Part shown: piece after piece, positions 25,233-33,115 of the stretch
Position numbering within the stretch: the stretch's first letter is position 1
How the letters are laid out: every line of letters starts with the position of its first letter
Origin: Kitasatospora terrestris
GTDB lineage: Bacteria > Actinomycetota > Actinomycetes > Streptomycetales > Streptomycetaceae
Direction of reading: 5' to 3'
Assembly: GCF_039542905.1 (NCBI RefSeq)
Contig: NZ_BAABIS010000001.1
Span: 6,138,001 to 6,202,000 of the forward strand
Length of the DNA stretch: 64,000 bases
Program-made: the position numbers and the translations under genes
The notes under the pieces: generated by a model
What the model was told of the DNA's origin: nothing
The model's database searches: none
Seen by the model: the letters and a program-made list of their open reading frames with translations, nothing else

Positions 25233-25787
25233 ATGTCGCTGCCGCACGCCATCCTGACCGCCCTGCTGGAGAAGCCGTCCTCGGGCCTGGAGCTGACGCG
25301 GCGGTTCGACAAGTCGATCGGCTTCTTCTGGTCGGCCACCCACCAGCAGATCTACCGTGAGCTGGGCCGGCTGGAGCAGACCGGCCTGATCCGCGCGCTC
25401 CCGCAGGCGGCGGACGCCCGCGGCCCGCGCAAGGAGTACGAGGTGCTGCCCGCCGGCCGTGAGGCGCTGGCGGCGTGGGTGGGGGAGCGGCAGGAGCCCA
25501 AGCCGATCCGGGACCCGCTGCTGTTGCGGCTGCGCGCCGCCGCCGTGGTGGGTGCCGACGGGCTCGGTGCGGAGCTGGGCCGCCACCTGGAACTGCACCG
25601 GCGCCAGCTCGCCGAGTACCGGGAGATCGAGGCCCGCGACTTCCCGCCGGAACGTGCCGGGGAGGAGAACGCCCTGCACCACCTGGTCCTGCAGGGCGGT
25701 ATCCAGCTGGAGTCGTTCTGGACCGAGTGGCTGGCCCAGGCGGTCGCCACCCTCGGCTCCGGGACCGCCTCCGACCTCAGGGAATAG
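25233..25787 (+). CDS. PadR-family transcriptional regulator
   Basis: 184 residues. The winged helix fills residues 1-80 (HAILTALLEKPSSGLELTRRF, HQQIYRELGRLEQTGLIR, GPRKEYEVLPAGREAL), followed by the helical Vir/PadR C-terminal dimerisation region (LHRRQLAEYREIEARDFP). The gene is 62 bases upstream of the LLM monooxygenase and FMN reductase operon, and a palindrome sits in that gap, so it is likely the local repressor. The ligand is unknown; PadR proteins often sense aromatic compounds. Confidence 0.88.
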   Translation: MSLPHAILTALLEKPSSGLELTRRFDKSIGFFWSATHQQIYRELGRLEQTGLIRALPQAADARGPRKEYEVLPAGREALAAWVGERQEPKPIRDPLLLRLRAAAVVGADGLGAELGRHLELHRRQLAEYREIEARDFPPERAGEENALHHLVLQGGIQLESFWTEWLAQAVATLGSGTASDLRE

Positions 25788-25812
25788 TGCTGGCACCGAC
25801 CCCGTTCTGCAT

Positions 25813-25832
25813 GGTTGAATATTGAATCAACC
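25813..25832 (+). promoter_or_regulatory. Palindromic operator candidate before the LLM monooxygenase
   Basis: GGTTGA (25813-25818) and TCAACC (25827-25832) flank an AT-rich core ATATTGAA, unusual in this GC-rich DNA. It lies 1 base before the AGGAGG site of the monooxygenase and 26 bases after the padR stop. PadR binding is inference. Confidence 0.55.
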
Positions 25833-25849
25833 AGGAGGAGCTGAGAGCG

Positions 25850-27037
25850 GTGACGGTGCAGTTCGGGATCTTCAGCGTCGGCGACGTGACCACCGACCCC
25901 ACCACCGGTCGGACCCCGACCGAGCACGAGCGGATCAAGGCGATGGTGGCCATCGCCCTCAAGGCCGAGGAGGTCGGCCTCGACGTCTTCGCCACCGGCG
26001 AGCACCACAACCCGCCGTTCGTGCCGTCCTCGCCCACCACCATGCTCGGGTACATCGCCGCCCGCACCGAGCGCCTGATCCTCTCCACCTCCACCACCCT
26101 GATCACCACCAACGACCCGGTGAAGATCGCCGAGGACTTCGCGATGCTCCAGCACCTCGCCGAGGGCCGGGTCGACGTGATGATGGGCCGCGGGAACACC
26201 GGCCCCGTCTACCCGTGGTTCGGGCAGGACATCCGCCAGGGCATCCCGCTCGCGATCGAGAACTACGCGCTGCTGCACCAGCTGTGGCGCGAGGAGAACG
26301 TCGACTGGCGGGGCCGCTTCCGCACGCCCCTGCAGTCCTTCACCTCCACCCCGCGCCCGCTCGACGACACCCCGCCGTTCGTCTGGCACGGCTCGATCCG
26401 CTCGCCGGAGATCGCCGAGCAGGCCGCGTACTACGGTGACGGCTTCTTCGCCAACAACATCTTCTGGCCCAAGGAGCACTTCCAGAAGCTGATCGAGCTG
26501 TACCGCGAGCGGTACGCCCACTACGGCCACGGCACGCCCGAGCAGGCGATCGTCGGCCTCGGAGGCCAGGTGTTCATGCGCAAGAACTCGCAGGACGCGG
26601 TGCGCGAGTTCCGTCCCTACTTCGACAACGCCCCCGTCTACGGCCACGGGCCCTCGCTGGAGGAGTTCACCGACCAGACCCCGCTCACCGTCGGCAGCCC
26701 GCAGGAGGTCATCGAGAAGACGCTGACCTTCCGCGAGTCCTTCGGCGACTACCAGCGCCAGCTGTTCCTGATGGACCACGCCGGCCTGCCGCTGAAGACG
26801 GTGCTCGAGCAGCTGGACCTGCTCGGTGAGGAGGTCGTGCCGGTGCTGCGCCAGGAGTTCGCCAAGAACCGCCCGGCCGAGGTGCCCGACGGCCCGACCC
26901 ACGCTGCCCGCCTTGCCGCGACGCGTACCGGCTCGGCCGCCTCGGCCGGTGAGGCCGTTGCCGAGTCCGCGGCTGGGTCGGTTGCCGGGTCGGTTGCCGG
27001 GTCGGTCGCTGCTGGAGCGGCGGAGGTGGCGAAGTGA
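25850..27037 (+). CDS. LLM-class flavin-dependent monooxygenase
   Basis: 395 residues with a bacterial-luciferase-like TIM barrel: EEVGLDVFATGEHHNPPF near residues 40-57, LSTSTTLITTNDPVKIAEDFAML near 80-100, MMGRGNTGPVYPWFG near 115-130, and FVWHGSIRSPEIAEQAAYYGDGFF near 175-200. It uses reduced FMN from a partner reductase, encoded by the next gene, with which it overlaps by 4 bases (GTGA). The substrate is unknown. The last 35 residues form an Ala/Gly/Ser tail with GSVAGSVAGSVA encoded by 12-bp repeats, likely disordered. GTG 25850 lies 11 bases after AGGAGG. Confidence 0.9.
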   Translation: MTVQFGIFSVGDVTTDPTTGRTPTEHERIKAMVAIALKAEEVGLDVFATGEHHNPPFVPSSPTTMLGYIAARTERLILSTSTTLITTNDPVKIAEDFAMLQHLAEGRVDVMMGRGNTGPVYPWFGQDIRQGIPLAIENYALLHQLWREENVDWRGRFRTPLQSFTSTPRPLDDTPPFVWHGSIRSPEIAEQAAYYGDGFFANNIFWPKEHFQKLIELYRERYAHYGHGTPEQAIVGLGGQVFMRKNSQDAVREFRPYFDNAPVYGHGPSLEEFTDQTPLTVGSPQEVIEKTLTFRESFGDYQRQLFLMDHAGLPLKTVLEQLDLLGEEVVPVLRQEFAKNRPAEVPDGPTHAARLAATRTGSAASAGEAVAESAAGSVAGSVAGSVAAGAAEVAK

Positions 27038-27657
27038 GCGCGCTGAAGCTGGCGGTGGTGACGGCCGGGTTGTCCGTCCCGTCCTCCACCCGGCTGCTGG
27101 CCGACCGCCTGTCCGACGCCGTCGCGCGCGAACTGCGCGACGGCGGCCGGGAGGTGGAGGTCACCGTGGTCGAACTCCGCGACCTCGCCCGAGACATCGC
27201 CGACAACCTGGTGACCGGCTTCCCCGGCCCGGCGCTGCGCCGCGCGATCGAGGCGGTGGAACGGGCGGACGGTGTGATCGCCGTCTCGCCGATCTTCAGC
27301 GCCTCGTACAGCGGCCTGTTCAAGTCCTTCGTCGACGTGCTCGACCGGGACGCGCTGACCGGCACCCCGGTGCTGATCGCCGCGACCGGCGGCACCGCCC
27401 GCCACTCGCTCGCCCTGGAGCACGCGATGCGGCCGCTCTTCGCGTACCTGCGGTCAGTGGTCGCGCCGACGGCCGTGTACGCGGCGTCCGAGGACTGGGG
27501 CTCGGCCGGCACCGCGGACGGCGGGCTGGCCGCCCGGATCGCCCGGGCGGCGGGCGAACTCGCCGAGCTGATGGCCCACCGGCCGCAGACGTCCGGCCGG
27601 GTCACCGAGACGGTGGTCCCGTTCGAGCAGCAGCTGGCCGCCCTGCGGAACGGCTGA
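27034..27657 (+). CDS. NAD(P)H-dependent FMN reductase partner
   Basis: 207 residues of the flavodoxin-like FMN reductase type: VVTAGLSVPSSTRLLADRL at the phosphate-binding loop and ADGVIAVSPIFSASYSGLFKSFVDVLDRDALTGTPVLIAATGG in the middle. This matches the subgroup that partners LLM monooxygenases. It should supply FMNH2 to the upstream enzyme, with translational coupling through the GTGA overlap at 27034. Confidence 0.88.
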   Translation: MSALKLAVVTAGLSVPSSTRLLADRLSDAVARELRDGGREVEVTVVELRDLARDIADNLVTGFPGPALRRAIEAVERADGVIAVSPIFSASYSGLFKSFVDVLDRDALTGTPVLIAATGGTARHSLALEHAMRPLFAYLRSVVAPTAVYAASEDWGSAGTADGGLAARIARAAGELAELMAHRPQTSGRVTETVVPFEQQLAALRNG

Positions 27658-27757
27658 ACCACCCCGACGGCCGTCGACCGACAGCCGTCGACCGGCGGCC
27701 GTCGGGCGTCACCGTCCGGCGGAACACCGAGCCCGAACCACCCACCGAGGAGCACAG

Positions 27758-28063
27758 ATGGAACCCCGCGTCAGCGACAACCCGGAGCTGTCCCGCTTCG
27801 AGATCCACACCGACGAAGGCCTGGCTGGCTTCGCCGAGTACCACCTCTCCGAGGGGGAACTGGCGTTCATCCACACCGAGATCGACCCGCAGTTCGAGGG
27901 CCGCGGACTCGGTGGGCGGCTCGCCCGCGCCGCCCTGGACGCCGCCCGCGAACGCGGCCTCGCCGTGCTTCCGTACTGCCCGTTCATCCGCGCCTGGATC
28001 GGCAAGCACCCCGAGTACACCGACCTGGTGCCGGCCGATCGGCGCGGCCGATTCGGCTTCTGA
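27758..28063 (+). CDS. Small GNAT (YjdJ-like N-acetyltransferase)
   Basis: 101 residues; the compact acetyltransferase variant with FEIHTDEGLAGFAEYHLSEGELAFIHTEIDPQFEGRGLGGRLARAALDAA in order. The acetyl-CoA loop is the Q-FEGRGLGG segment. Such mini-GNATs end with the short YCPFIRAWIGKHPEY segment seen here. The substrate is not known. The ATG follows GAGGAGCACAG. It stands 100 bases after the FMN reductase, in the same direction, and may be read from the same message. Confidence 0.85.
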   Translation: MEPRVSDNPELSRFEIHTDEGLAGFAEYHLSEGELAFIHTEIDPQFEGRGLGGRLARAALDAARERGLAVLPYCPFIRAWIGKHPEYTDLVPADRRGRFGF

Positions 28064-28428
28064 GCAAGGATGTTGACCCGGTGCCGGTGCTGCGGCCGGC
28101 AGCCGCAGCGGCGGTGGCGGCGAGGCCGAGTCGGCTTCGGTCCGGACGCGGATCGGTGTCGGCCGGGAGGCGGCCGCGCATCGACGTGCTGGCGACCGGA
28201 GCTGACCCCGTGTCGACCCCGTACGCCGGTCCTGGATCCGACCCGGTGGCAACCCGGTGCCGTGCCCGCATCCGGCCCGCGTCGGTCCCGGATCAAGTCC
28301 TGATCCGGTGCCGAACCGGACCGGATGCGGCCCGGATTCGACCCCGTGCAGGCCCGCTCGGCCCATCCGGTGGACCGCCCGGCGCGTGACATGGACGCCA
28401 CGCGCCGGGCGGACTAGTGTCGACCGAC
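28064..28428. other. Gene-free gap with degenerate repeats and a leaderless -10 box
   Basis: About 365 bases with loosely repeated GGATC- and GACCCCGTG-containing pieces and no coding signal that holds in any frame. At its end TAGTGT (28415-28420) is a good -10 box eight bases before GTG 28429, which defines the start of the DUF1028 gene. Confidence 0.5.
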
Positions 28429-29238
28429 GTGACCTTCTCCATCGTGGCGCGTTCCGGCCCGGCCTTCGGGATCGCCGTGGCCAGCAAGTTCCTCGCCGTC
28501 GGCGCGGTGGTACCGGCCGCCGGAGCGGCCGTCGGCGCCCTCGCGACCCAGGCGTGGGCCAATGTCGCCTACCGCGAACAGGGCCTGGCGATGCTGCGCA
28601 CCGGAGTCGAACCGGACGCGGTGGTCGCCGCCCTGACCGCCGCCGACCCGAAGAGCGCCCACCGCCAGCTCGGTGTGGTCGGCCCCGAGGGCGCGGGCGC
28701 CTCCTTCACCGGTGCGGAGTGCCTCGACTGGGCGGGCGGCGCCGCCGGCCACGGCTACGCGATCCAGGGCAACCTGCTGGTCGGGCCCGAGGTCGTCCGC
28801 GATGCCGAGGCGGTCTGGCTGGCCTCCGCCGAACTCCCCTTCGCCGACCGCCTGGTGGCCGCCCTCGCCGCCGGCGACGCGGCCGGCGGCGACCGCCGTG
28901 GTCGACAGAGCGCCGCCCTGTACATCGTCGACCCCGGCCGCGGCGTCGGTGGCTACGGCGACGTCGCGTACGACCTGCGGGTCGACGACCACACCGACCC
29001 GATCGCCGAACTGCGCCGGCTGCTCGCCGTCCACGAGATCCTGCACGGCACCCCCGACCCGGCCACCCTGCTCGACCTCACCGGCGAGCTCGCCGCCGAG
29101 GTCCGCGCGCTGCTGTCCGGCCTCGGCTACGACTCGCTGGACACCTGGGCTGGCGTGGAGAACCTCGAAGGCCGGCTGGTCGCTGACCGGATCGACCCGC
29201 TCGTCCTCGCCCACCTGCGGGCCGTCTCCGCGAAGTGA
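28429..29238 (+). CDS. DUF1028 Ntn-hydrolase-like protein
   Basis: 269 residues. The N-terminal VTFSIVARSGPAFGIAVASK and the ATQAWANVAYREQGLAML stretch are typical of DUF1028, an Ntn-hydrolase-like family of unknown reaction, in some genomes linked to peptidase genes. I place the start at GTG 28429, 12 bases inside the longest frame, because TAGTGT ends 8 bases before it and family members begin with TFSIVAR. The gene is solitary here and faces the LuxR-type regulator gene. Confidence 0.8.
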   Translation: MTFSIVARSGPAFGIAVASKFLAVGAVVPAAGAAVGALATQAWANVAYREQGLAMLRTGVEPDAVVAALTAADPKSAHRQLGVVGPEGAGASFTGAECLDWAGGAAGHGYAIQGNLLVGPEVVRDAEAVWLASAELPFADRLVAALAAGDAAGGDRRGRQSAALYIVDPGRGVGGYGDVAYDLRVDDHTDPIAELRRLLAVHEILHGTPDPATLLDLTGELAAEVRALLSGLGYDSLDTWAGVENLEGRLVADRIDPLVLAHLRAVSAK

Positions 29239-29342
29239 CCGCGGTCCGGCCGCCGGCCGCGCCCGGCCGCCCCGCCCTGGCGTAGCGCCCTACCCGGGTG
29301 TGGTGCTCCGCCCGACGTCGCCGCTCCGCCCCGCATCGCGGC

Positions 29343-30305
29343 TCAGAGCCAGCCGCGGCGGGCGGCCTGGAGACCGGCCTGGAAGCGGGTCTGGGAGTCC
29401 AGGACGTTCAGGATGTGGCTGATCCGGCGGGTCATGGTGCGCTGGGTGATGCCGAGGCTGCGGACGATCGCGGCGTCCTTCATCCCGCTGGCCATCATCG
29501 CCAGCAGTTCCCGGTCGCGTTCGTCGAGCTCTCCGGTCTGCTGACCGACGCCGAGCGGCGTCGCCCGCTCCCAGAGCAGGTCGAAGCAGGTCACCAGCGC
29601 CGTCAGCAGCGGCGAGGGCCGCACCCACAGCGCGGCGGTGGACTCGGTGGCCTCGAAGCTGAGCGGGATCATCGCGTAGCGGCGGTCCGCGACCAGCATC
29701 TTCATCCGCACCGACGGCAGGCTCCTGGCCTGCTCGCCCGCCGCGATGCACTCCATCACGAAGCCCATCCGGGCGGCGCCCTCCAGCCCGGGGGCGTCGT
29801 ACAGCGCCCGGTAGACGACACCGCGCTCGAGGAGCTGGAACTCCATCGGATTGGCGGTCGGGTCGTCGAAGTACGGCGGACAGTCGATGATCAGGATCTC
29901 CTGCTGGGCGCCGAGCTGGAGCTGCTCGGCGCGGTGCCGCATGGCTTCCTGGCCCTCGATCAGCTCGACCAGCTCGGCGGACTTGGAGCTGTCCAACTTC
30001 TGGAACTTGTGCGCGAGTTCGCGGATCCGGCTGCGCAGCAGGTCCATCTCGTGCTGGCGCTGCGCGGCGAGCGCGTCGACCGCGACCTCGGGTGGCGCGG
30101 CGGTGTACCGGACCGGTGACCCGGCGAGCCGGGTGACCAGGCCGGTGGTGACGAGACGGCCGAGCGCCGTGCGGATGCCCGCCGGGGTGGAGCTGAGCGC
30201 CTCGGCGAGCTGGGCGGTGGTGGAGCGGGGTGCGGACAGCACGTGGAGGTAGAGCGCACTCTCCGTCGCGCCCAGCCCGACCGGCTCCAGGAGGTCGTCC
30301 GACAT
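29343..30305 (-). CDS. TrmB-like/LuxR-type two-HTH transcriptional regulator
   Basis: 320 residues. The N-terminal winged helix (LGATESALYLHVLSAPRSTTAQLAEALSSTPAGIRTALGRL) resembles TrmB/sugar-type regulators. The middle part resembles the TrmB effector domain (QQEILIIDCPPYFDD). The C-terminal LuxR-type helix-turn-helix is LDERDRELLAMMASGMKDAAIVRSLGITQRTMTRRISHILN. Such proteins in Streptomyces often control development or secondary metabolism. The ATG at 30305 is chosen from the HTH start; ATG-like codons further upstream add a non-conserved stretch. It is divergent from an RsbW-like ATPase gene. Confidence 0.75.
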   Translation of the reverse strand: MSDDLLEPVGLGATESALYLHVLSAPRSTTAQLAEALSSTPAGIRTALGRLVTTGLVTRLAGSPVRYTAAPPEVAVDALAAQRQHEMDLLRSRIRELAHKFQKLDSSKSAELVELIEGQEAMRHRAEQLQLGAQQEILIIDCPPYFDDPTANPMEFQLLERGVVYRALYDAPGLEGAARMGFVMECIAAGEQARSLPSVRMKMLVADRRYAMIPLSFEATESTAALWVRPSPLLTALVTCFDLLWERATPLGVGQQTGELDERDRELLAMMASGMKDAAIVRSLGITQRTMTRRISHILNVLDSQTRFQAGLQAARRGWL

Positions 30306-30506
30306 ACGGCCAGAATAGGGATCTTCCGCTGGCGACTTGTGGCCATTGTCCACCATTCGCCGCAGCAGATCCGGCCATTCGGCCTTACGGTACAAGTCAT
30401 CGGCAGTCTGTCCGCCGCTCCGGGCGGGGCAGGGTGGCCGAGCCCCACCGCGGCCGGACGACGGCACCCCACCCCGTGGTCGACCGCCCCGCTTGAAGGG
30501 ACCGAC

Positions 30507-30941
30507 ATGGCTGTCGCGGACCTGCCCCAGACCGTGCGGTACGGCCTGAGCCTCCCCACCGTGCCCGCGTCCGTGCCGGAGGCACGACGCCGGGTGCGCG
30601 CCGAACTGGGCGCGCACGGCATCGGACCGGACCACCCGCTGACCGACACGGTGCTGCTGGTCGTGAGCGAGCTGGTGACCAATGCTGTCCGGCACGCCGC
30701 CGAGCACTCGCCGAGCACCGCCCTCGGCCTGACCGTGGGGCCGGACGAACTCGTGGTGAGCGTGCACGACCGGCATCCGCACTGCCCGCAGGCGCTGGCC
30801 GTGCCGCACCAGGACGGCAGCGGCGGCTGGGGTCTCGGGCTGGTCGCGGAGCTGGCGGAGGCGTTTGGCGGCGGCATGGACTCGCACGCCGACCCGGACG
30901 GGGGCGGAAAGACCATGGTGGTCCGGCTCCCGCTGGGGTAG
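30507..30941 (+). CDS. RsbW-like anti-sigma/HATPase_c protein
   Basis: 144 residues with a stand-alone GHKL ATPase fold: the N-box LVVSELVTNAVRHA near residues 50-63, LVVSVHDRHP near 90, and the G-boxes GGWGLGLVAELAEAFG near 113. Streptomyces has many of these; they phosphorylate anti-anti-sigma (STAS) partners. No STAS or sigma gene is adjacent, so the partner is elsewhere. The ATG follows GAAGGGA. The 201-base divergent region to the LuxR-type gene contains three CCATT-containing repeats (near 30340, 30353 and 30376). Confidence 0.85.
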   Translation: MAVADLPQTVRYGLSLPTVPASVPEARRRVRAELGAHGIGPDHPLTDTVLLVVSELVTNAVRHAAEHSPSTALGLTVGPDELVVSVHDRHPHCPQALAVPHQDGSGGWGLGLVAELAEAFGGGMDSHADPDGGGKTMVVRLPLG

Positions 30942-31306
30942 CGCCGCGGCGCTGCGGTTCAGCGCTACGGCTCGGTGCTGCGGTTCAGCGCTGCGGCCCG
31001 GTGCTGCGGCCCGGCGCCGTGGCAGCGGCCGCGGGCGCCGTCGAGCCCGTGGCGCGGCGCCGGGTGTCCCTGGCAGCGGTGTGGCGCGTCTGGCCGGGCC
31101 GGGCGCGCCCACGGTGGTGTCGGTCGATCGGTCTCGGTGGCGGGGCCGGCACCGTGGACCGGCGGGCGCCGGGTGGGAAGACGATCTCGACCCCGCGCCC
31201 ACCACTCTGCTGCATCTAGCTCTTTATTGCAACTAGCTCGCAATAAGACTTCCAGTGCCCCCTCAGTGCTGTGCAGTGCCTCGCGCTCCCTTGCCCGGCT
31301 CGTCAC
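30942..31306. repeat. Convergent gap with a 13-bp tandem repeat and an AT-rich operator-like block
   Basis: 365 bases. Five tandem 13-bp units of the type GCTGCGGTTCAGC / GCTGCGGCCCGGT run from 30951 to 31015. Near the right end, 31211-31246 is AT-rich: TGCA(T/A)CTAGCTC occurs twice (31211-31222 and 31228-31239), and TTATTGC (31224-31230) pairs with GCAATAA (31240-31246). No gene starts from it in the present arrangement, since both neighbours end here. A minus-strand frame through the gap (30965-31306) lacks coding character. Confidence 0.6.
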
Positions 31307-32482
31307 TCAGAGCCGCCGCAGCGCTCCCTCCGCCCGCAGTGTTGCGATCGACGGGTAGCCGTCCACCGCCATCAGCAGGTCCGCCTCGGCCAGCAGCGAG
31401 CGCAGCACGTGTACCGCGCCGTCCGTCCCGCCCAGGGCGAGCCCGTACACGTAGGGGCGCCCGATCGCGACGGCCGTGGCGCCGAGTGCCAGCGCCTTCA
31501 CCGCGTCCGCGCCGCTGCGCACCCCGGAGTCGAACAGCACCGGCAGCCCGTCCGCCGCCTCCACCACCTCGGGCAGCGACTCCAGCGCGGGCAGCCCGCC
31601 GTTGGCCTGCCGGCCGCCGTGGTTGGAGCAGTAGATGCCGTCCGCGCCGCCGTCCCGCGCCCGCCGGACGTCCTCCGGGTGGCAGATGCCCTTGAGGATC
31701 AGCGGCAGTGAGGTCAGCGACCGCAGCCACGCCAGGTCGTCCCAGGTCAACGGGCTGGGGAAGACCTGGGTCCACTCCATGACCGCCTGCCGTGGATCGC
31801 CGTCCGGGTCGACGCCGGCGGCGGCCAGCCGGGCCCGGAACACCGGGTCGGAGGTGTAGTTGGCCAGGCAGTGCCCGCGCAGCTGCGGGAAGTTGCCGGT
31901 GGCCAGGTCGCGCGGACGCCAGCCGGTCACCCAGGTGTCCAGGGTGACCACGATGCCCCGGTAGCCGGCCTGCTCGGCCCGGTGCACCAGGCTCTCGGCC
32001 AGCGCCCGGTCGTTCGGCGGGTACAGCTGGAAGAACCCGGGAGTGTCGCCGAACTCCGCGGCCACCTGCTCCAGCGGGTCCACCGAGAGGGTGGAGGCGA
32101 TCATCGGCACGCCGGTGCGGGCGGCGGCGCGGGCCGTCGCCAGGTCGCCGTGACCGTCCGGTGCGCACAGCCCGAGCACCCCGACGGGTGCCAGCAGCAG
32201 CGGCGTCGGCAGCGACAGTCCGAACAGCTCCACGCCCAGGTCGCGCTGCGCCGCGCCGACCATCATCCGGGGGACCAGCCCCCAGCGCTCGAACGCCGCA
32301 GCGTTGGCCCGCTGGGTGTGTTCGTCGCCGGCGCCGCCCGCCACGTACGACCACACCGAAGGCGGCAGCGCGGCCGCGGCCCGCTCCGCCAGCTCGGCGA
32401 AGGCCATCGGGTACTTCGGCTGGACGCCGAACAGGCCCTCGAAGTAGATCTCGTTCTGGAAATCGCCGAACTGTGGCCCCAT
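31307..32482 (-). CDS. FMN-dependent alpha-hydroxy-acid oxidase (lactate 2-monooxygenase type)
   Basis: 391 residues. The FMN TIM barrel shows YVAGGAGDEHTQRANAAAF near 47-66, LLAPVGVLGLCAPDG near 96, the catalytic-region ILKGICHPEDVRRARDGGADGIYCSNHGGRQ near 262-292 (active-site His and Arg), then VLFDSGVRSGADAVKALALGA. The N-terminal FGDFQNEIYFEGLFGVQPKYP is typical of lactate 2-monooxygenases, which turn L-lactate into acetate and CO2, but other 2-hydroxy acids are possible. The ATG at 32482 follows GGAGGGAGCG. It is divergent from a leaderless GNAT gene. Confidence 0.88.
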   Translation of the reverse strand: MGPQFGDFQNEIYFEGLFGVQPKYPMAFAELAERAAAALPPSVWSYVAGGAGDEHTQRANAAAFERWGLVPRMMVGAAQRDLGVELFGLSLPTPLLLAPVGVLGLCAPDGHGDLATARAAARTGVPMIASTLSVDPLEQVAAEFGDTPGFFQLYPPNDRALAESLVHRAEQAGYRGIVVTLDTWVTGWRPRDLATGNFPQLRGHCLANYTSDPVFRARLAAAGVDPDGDPRQAVMEWTQVFPSPLTWDDLAWLRSLTSLPLILKGICHPEDVRRARDGGADGIYCSNHGGRQANGGLPALESLPEVVEAADGLPVLFDSGVRSGADAVKALALGATAVAIGRPYVYGLALGGTDGAVHVLRSLLAEADLLMAVDGYPSIATLRAEGALRRL

Positions 32483-32569
32483 CGCCGCTCCCTCCGCCTG
32501 CGGACGCCCACCGTCCCCCGCCGCGAACCTACCGTCAAGTAGCGGACGGCATTCGCGTACGGTCTGGGC

Positions 32570-33115
32570 ATGAGGGAGATCGCCAACCATCCTGTCCTGA
32601 CCACCGAACGGCTTCGGCTGCGCCCGCTGACCAGCGCCGACACCGAGTGGTGGGTCCGCCTGCACGCCGACCCGGAGGTCAACCGCTTCGTCGGCGCCTA
32701 CACCGAGGAGCAGGCCGCCGACCGGCTGCGGGCCATCGAGCAGCAGTGGACGGAGCGCGGCCACGGCCTCTGCGCGGTGGAACTCCGCGACACCGGCGAG
32801 GCGATCGGGCGCTGCGGACTCAACTGGTGGGCGCAGTACCAGGAGACCGAGGCCGGCTGGACCTTTGCCCGCGCCCACTGGGGCCGCGGCTACGCGACCG
32901 AGGCGGCGAGCGCCGTGCTCGACTGGGGCTTCGGCGCCCTCGGACTGGCGCGGATCACCGCCATGATCGCTCCCGGCAACGCGCCCTCCGCCGCCGTGGC
33001 GGCGCGACTCGGGTTCTCCCCGCTCCGCGAGGACACGTTGTCCGGCAAGCCGGTCACCGTTCACGCCCTCGACCGGGAGGGGTGGAACGGCACGACGGTA
33101 GGCTCGACGGCGTGA
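32570..33115 (+). CDS. RimJ/RimL-type GNAT N-acetyltransferase
   Basis: 181 residues: LTTERLRLRPLTSADTEWWVRLHADPEVNRF at the start, IGRCGLNWW, the acetyl-CoA loop HWGRGYATEAASAVLDWGFGALGLARITAMIAPGNAPSAAVAARLGF. These proteins acetylate ribosomal protein or peptide N-termini, or small amines; the substrate is unknown. TACGGT (32558-32563) sits 6 bases before the ATG, so a leaderless mRNA is likely. The stop overlaps the next gene start. Confidence 0.88.
   Translation: MREIANHPVLTTERLRLRPLTSADTEWWVRLHADPEVNRFVGAYTEEQAADRLRAIEQQWTERGHGLCAVELRDTGEAIGRCGLNWWAQYQETEAGWTFARAHWGRGYATEAASAVLDWGFGALGLARITAMIAPGNAPSAAVAARLGFSPLREDTLSGKPVTVHALDREGWNGTTVGSTA

Noticed and set aside
28081..28389. Possible small gene between the mini-GNAT and DUF1028
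   Set aside because: Arg/Pro/Ala-rich, shifts among three frames equally well, no ribosome site; looks like repeat DNA.
30965..31306. Minus-strand 113-codon frame starting at the lactate monooxygenase stop
   Set aside because: Starts by GTG immediately after the stop, but runs through the AT-rich operator-like block and the tandem repeats, with no conserved pattern.
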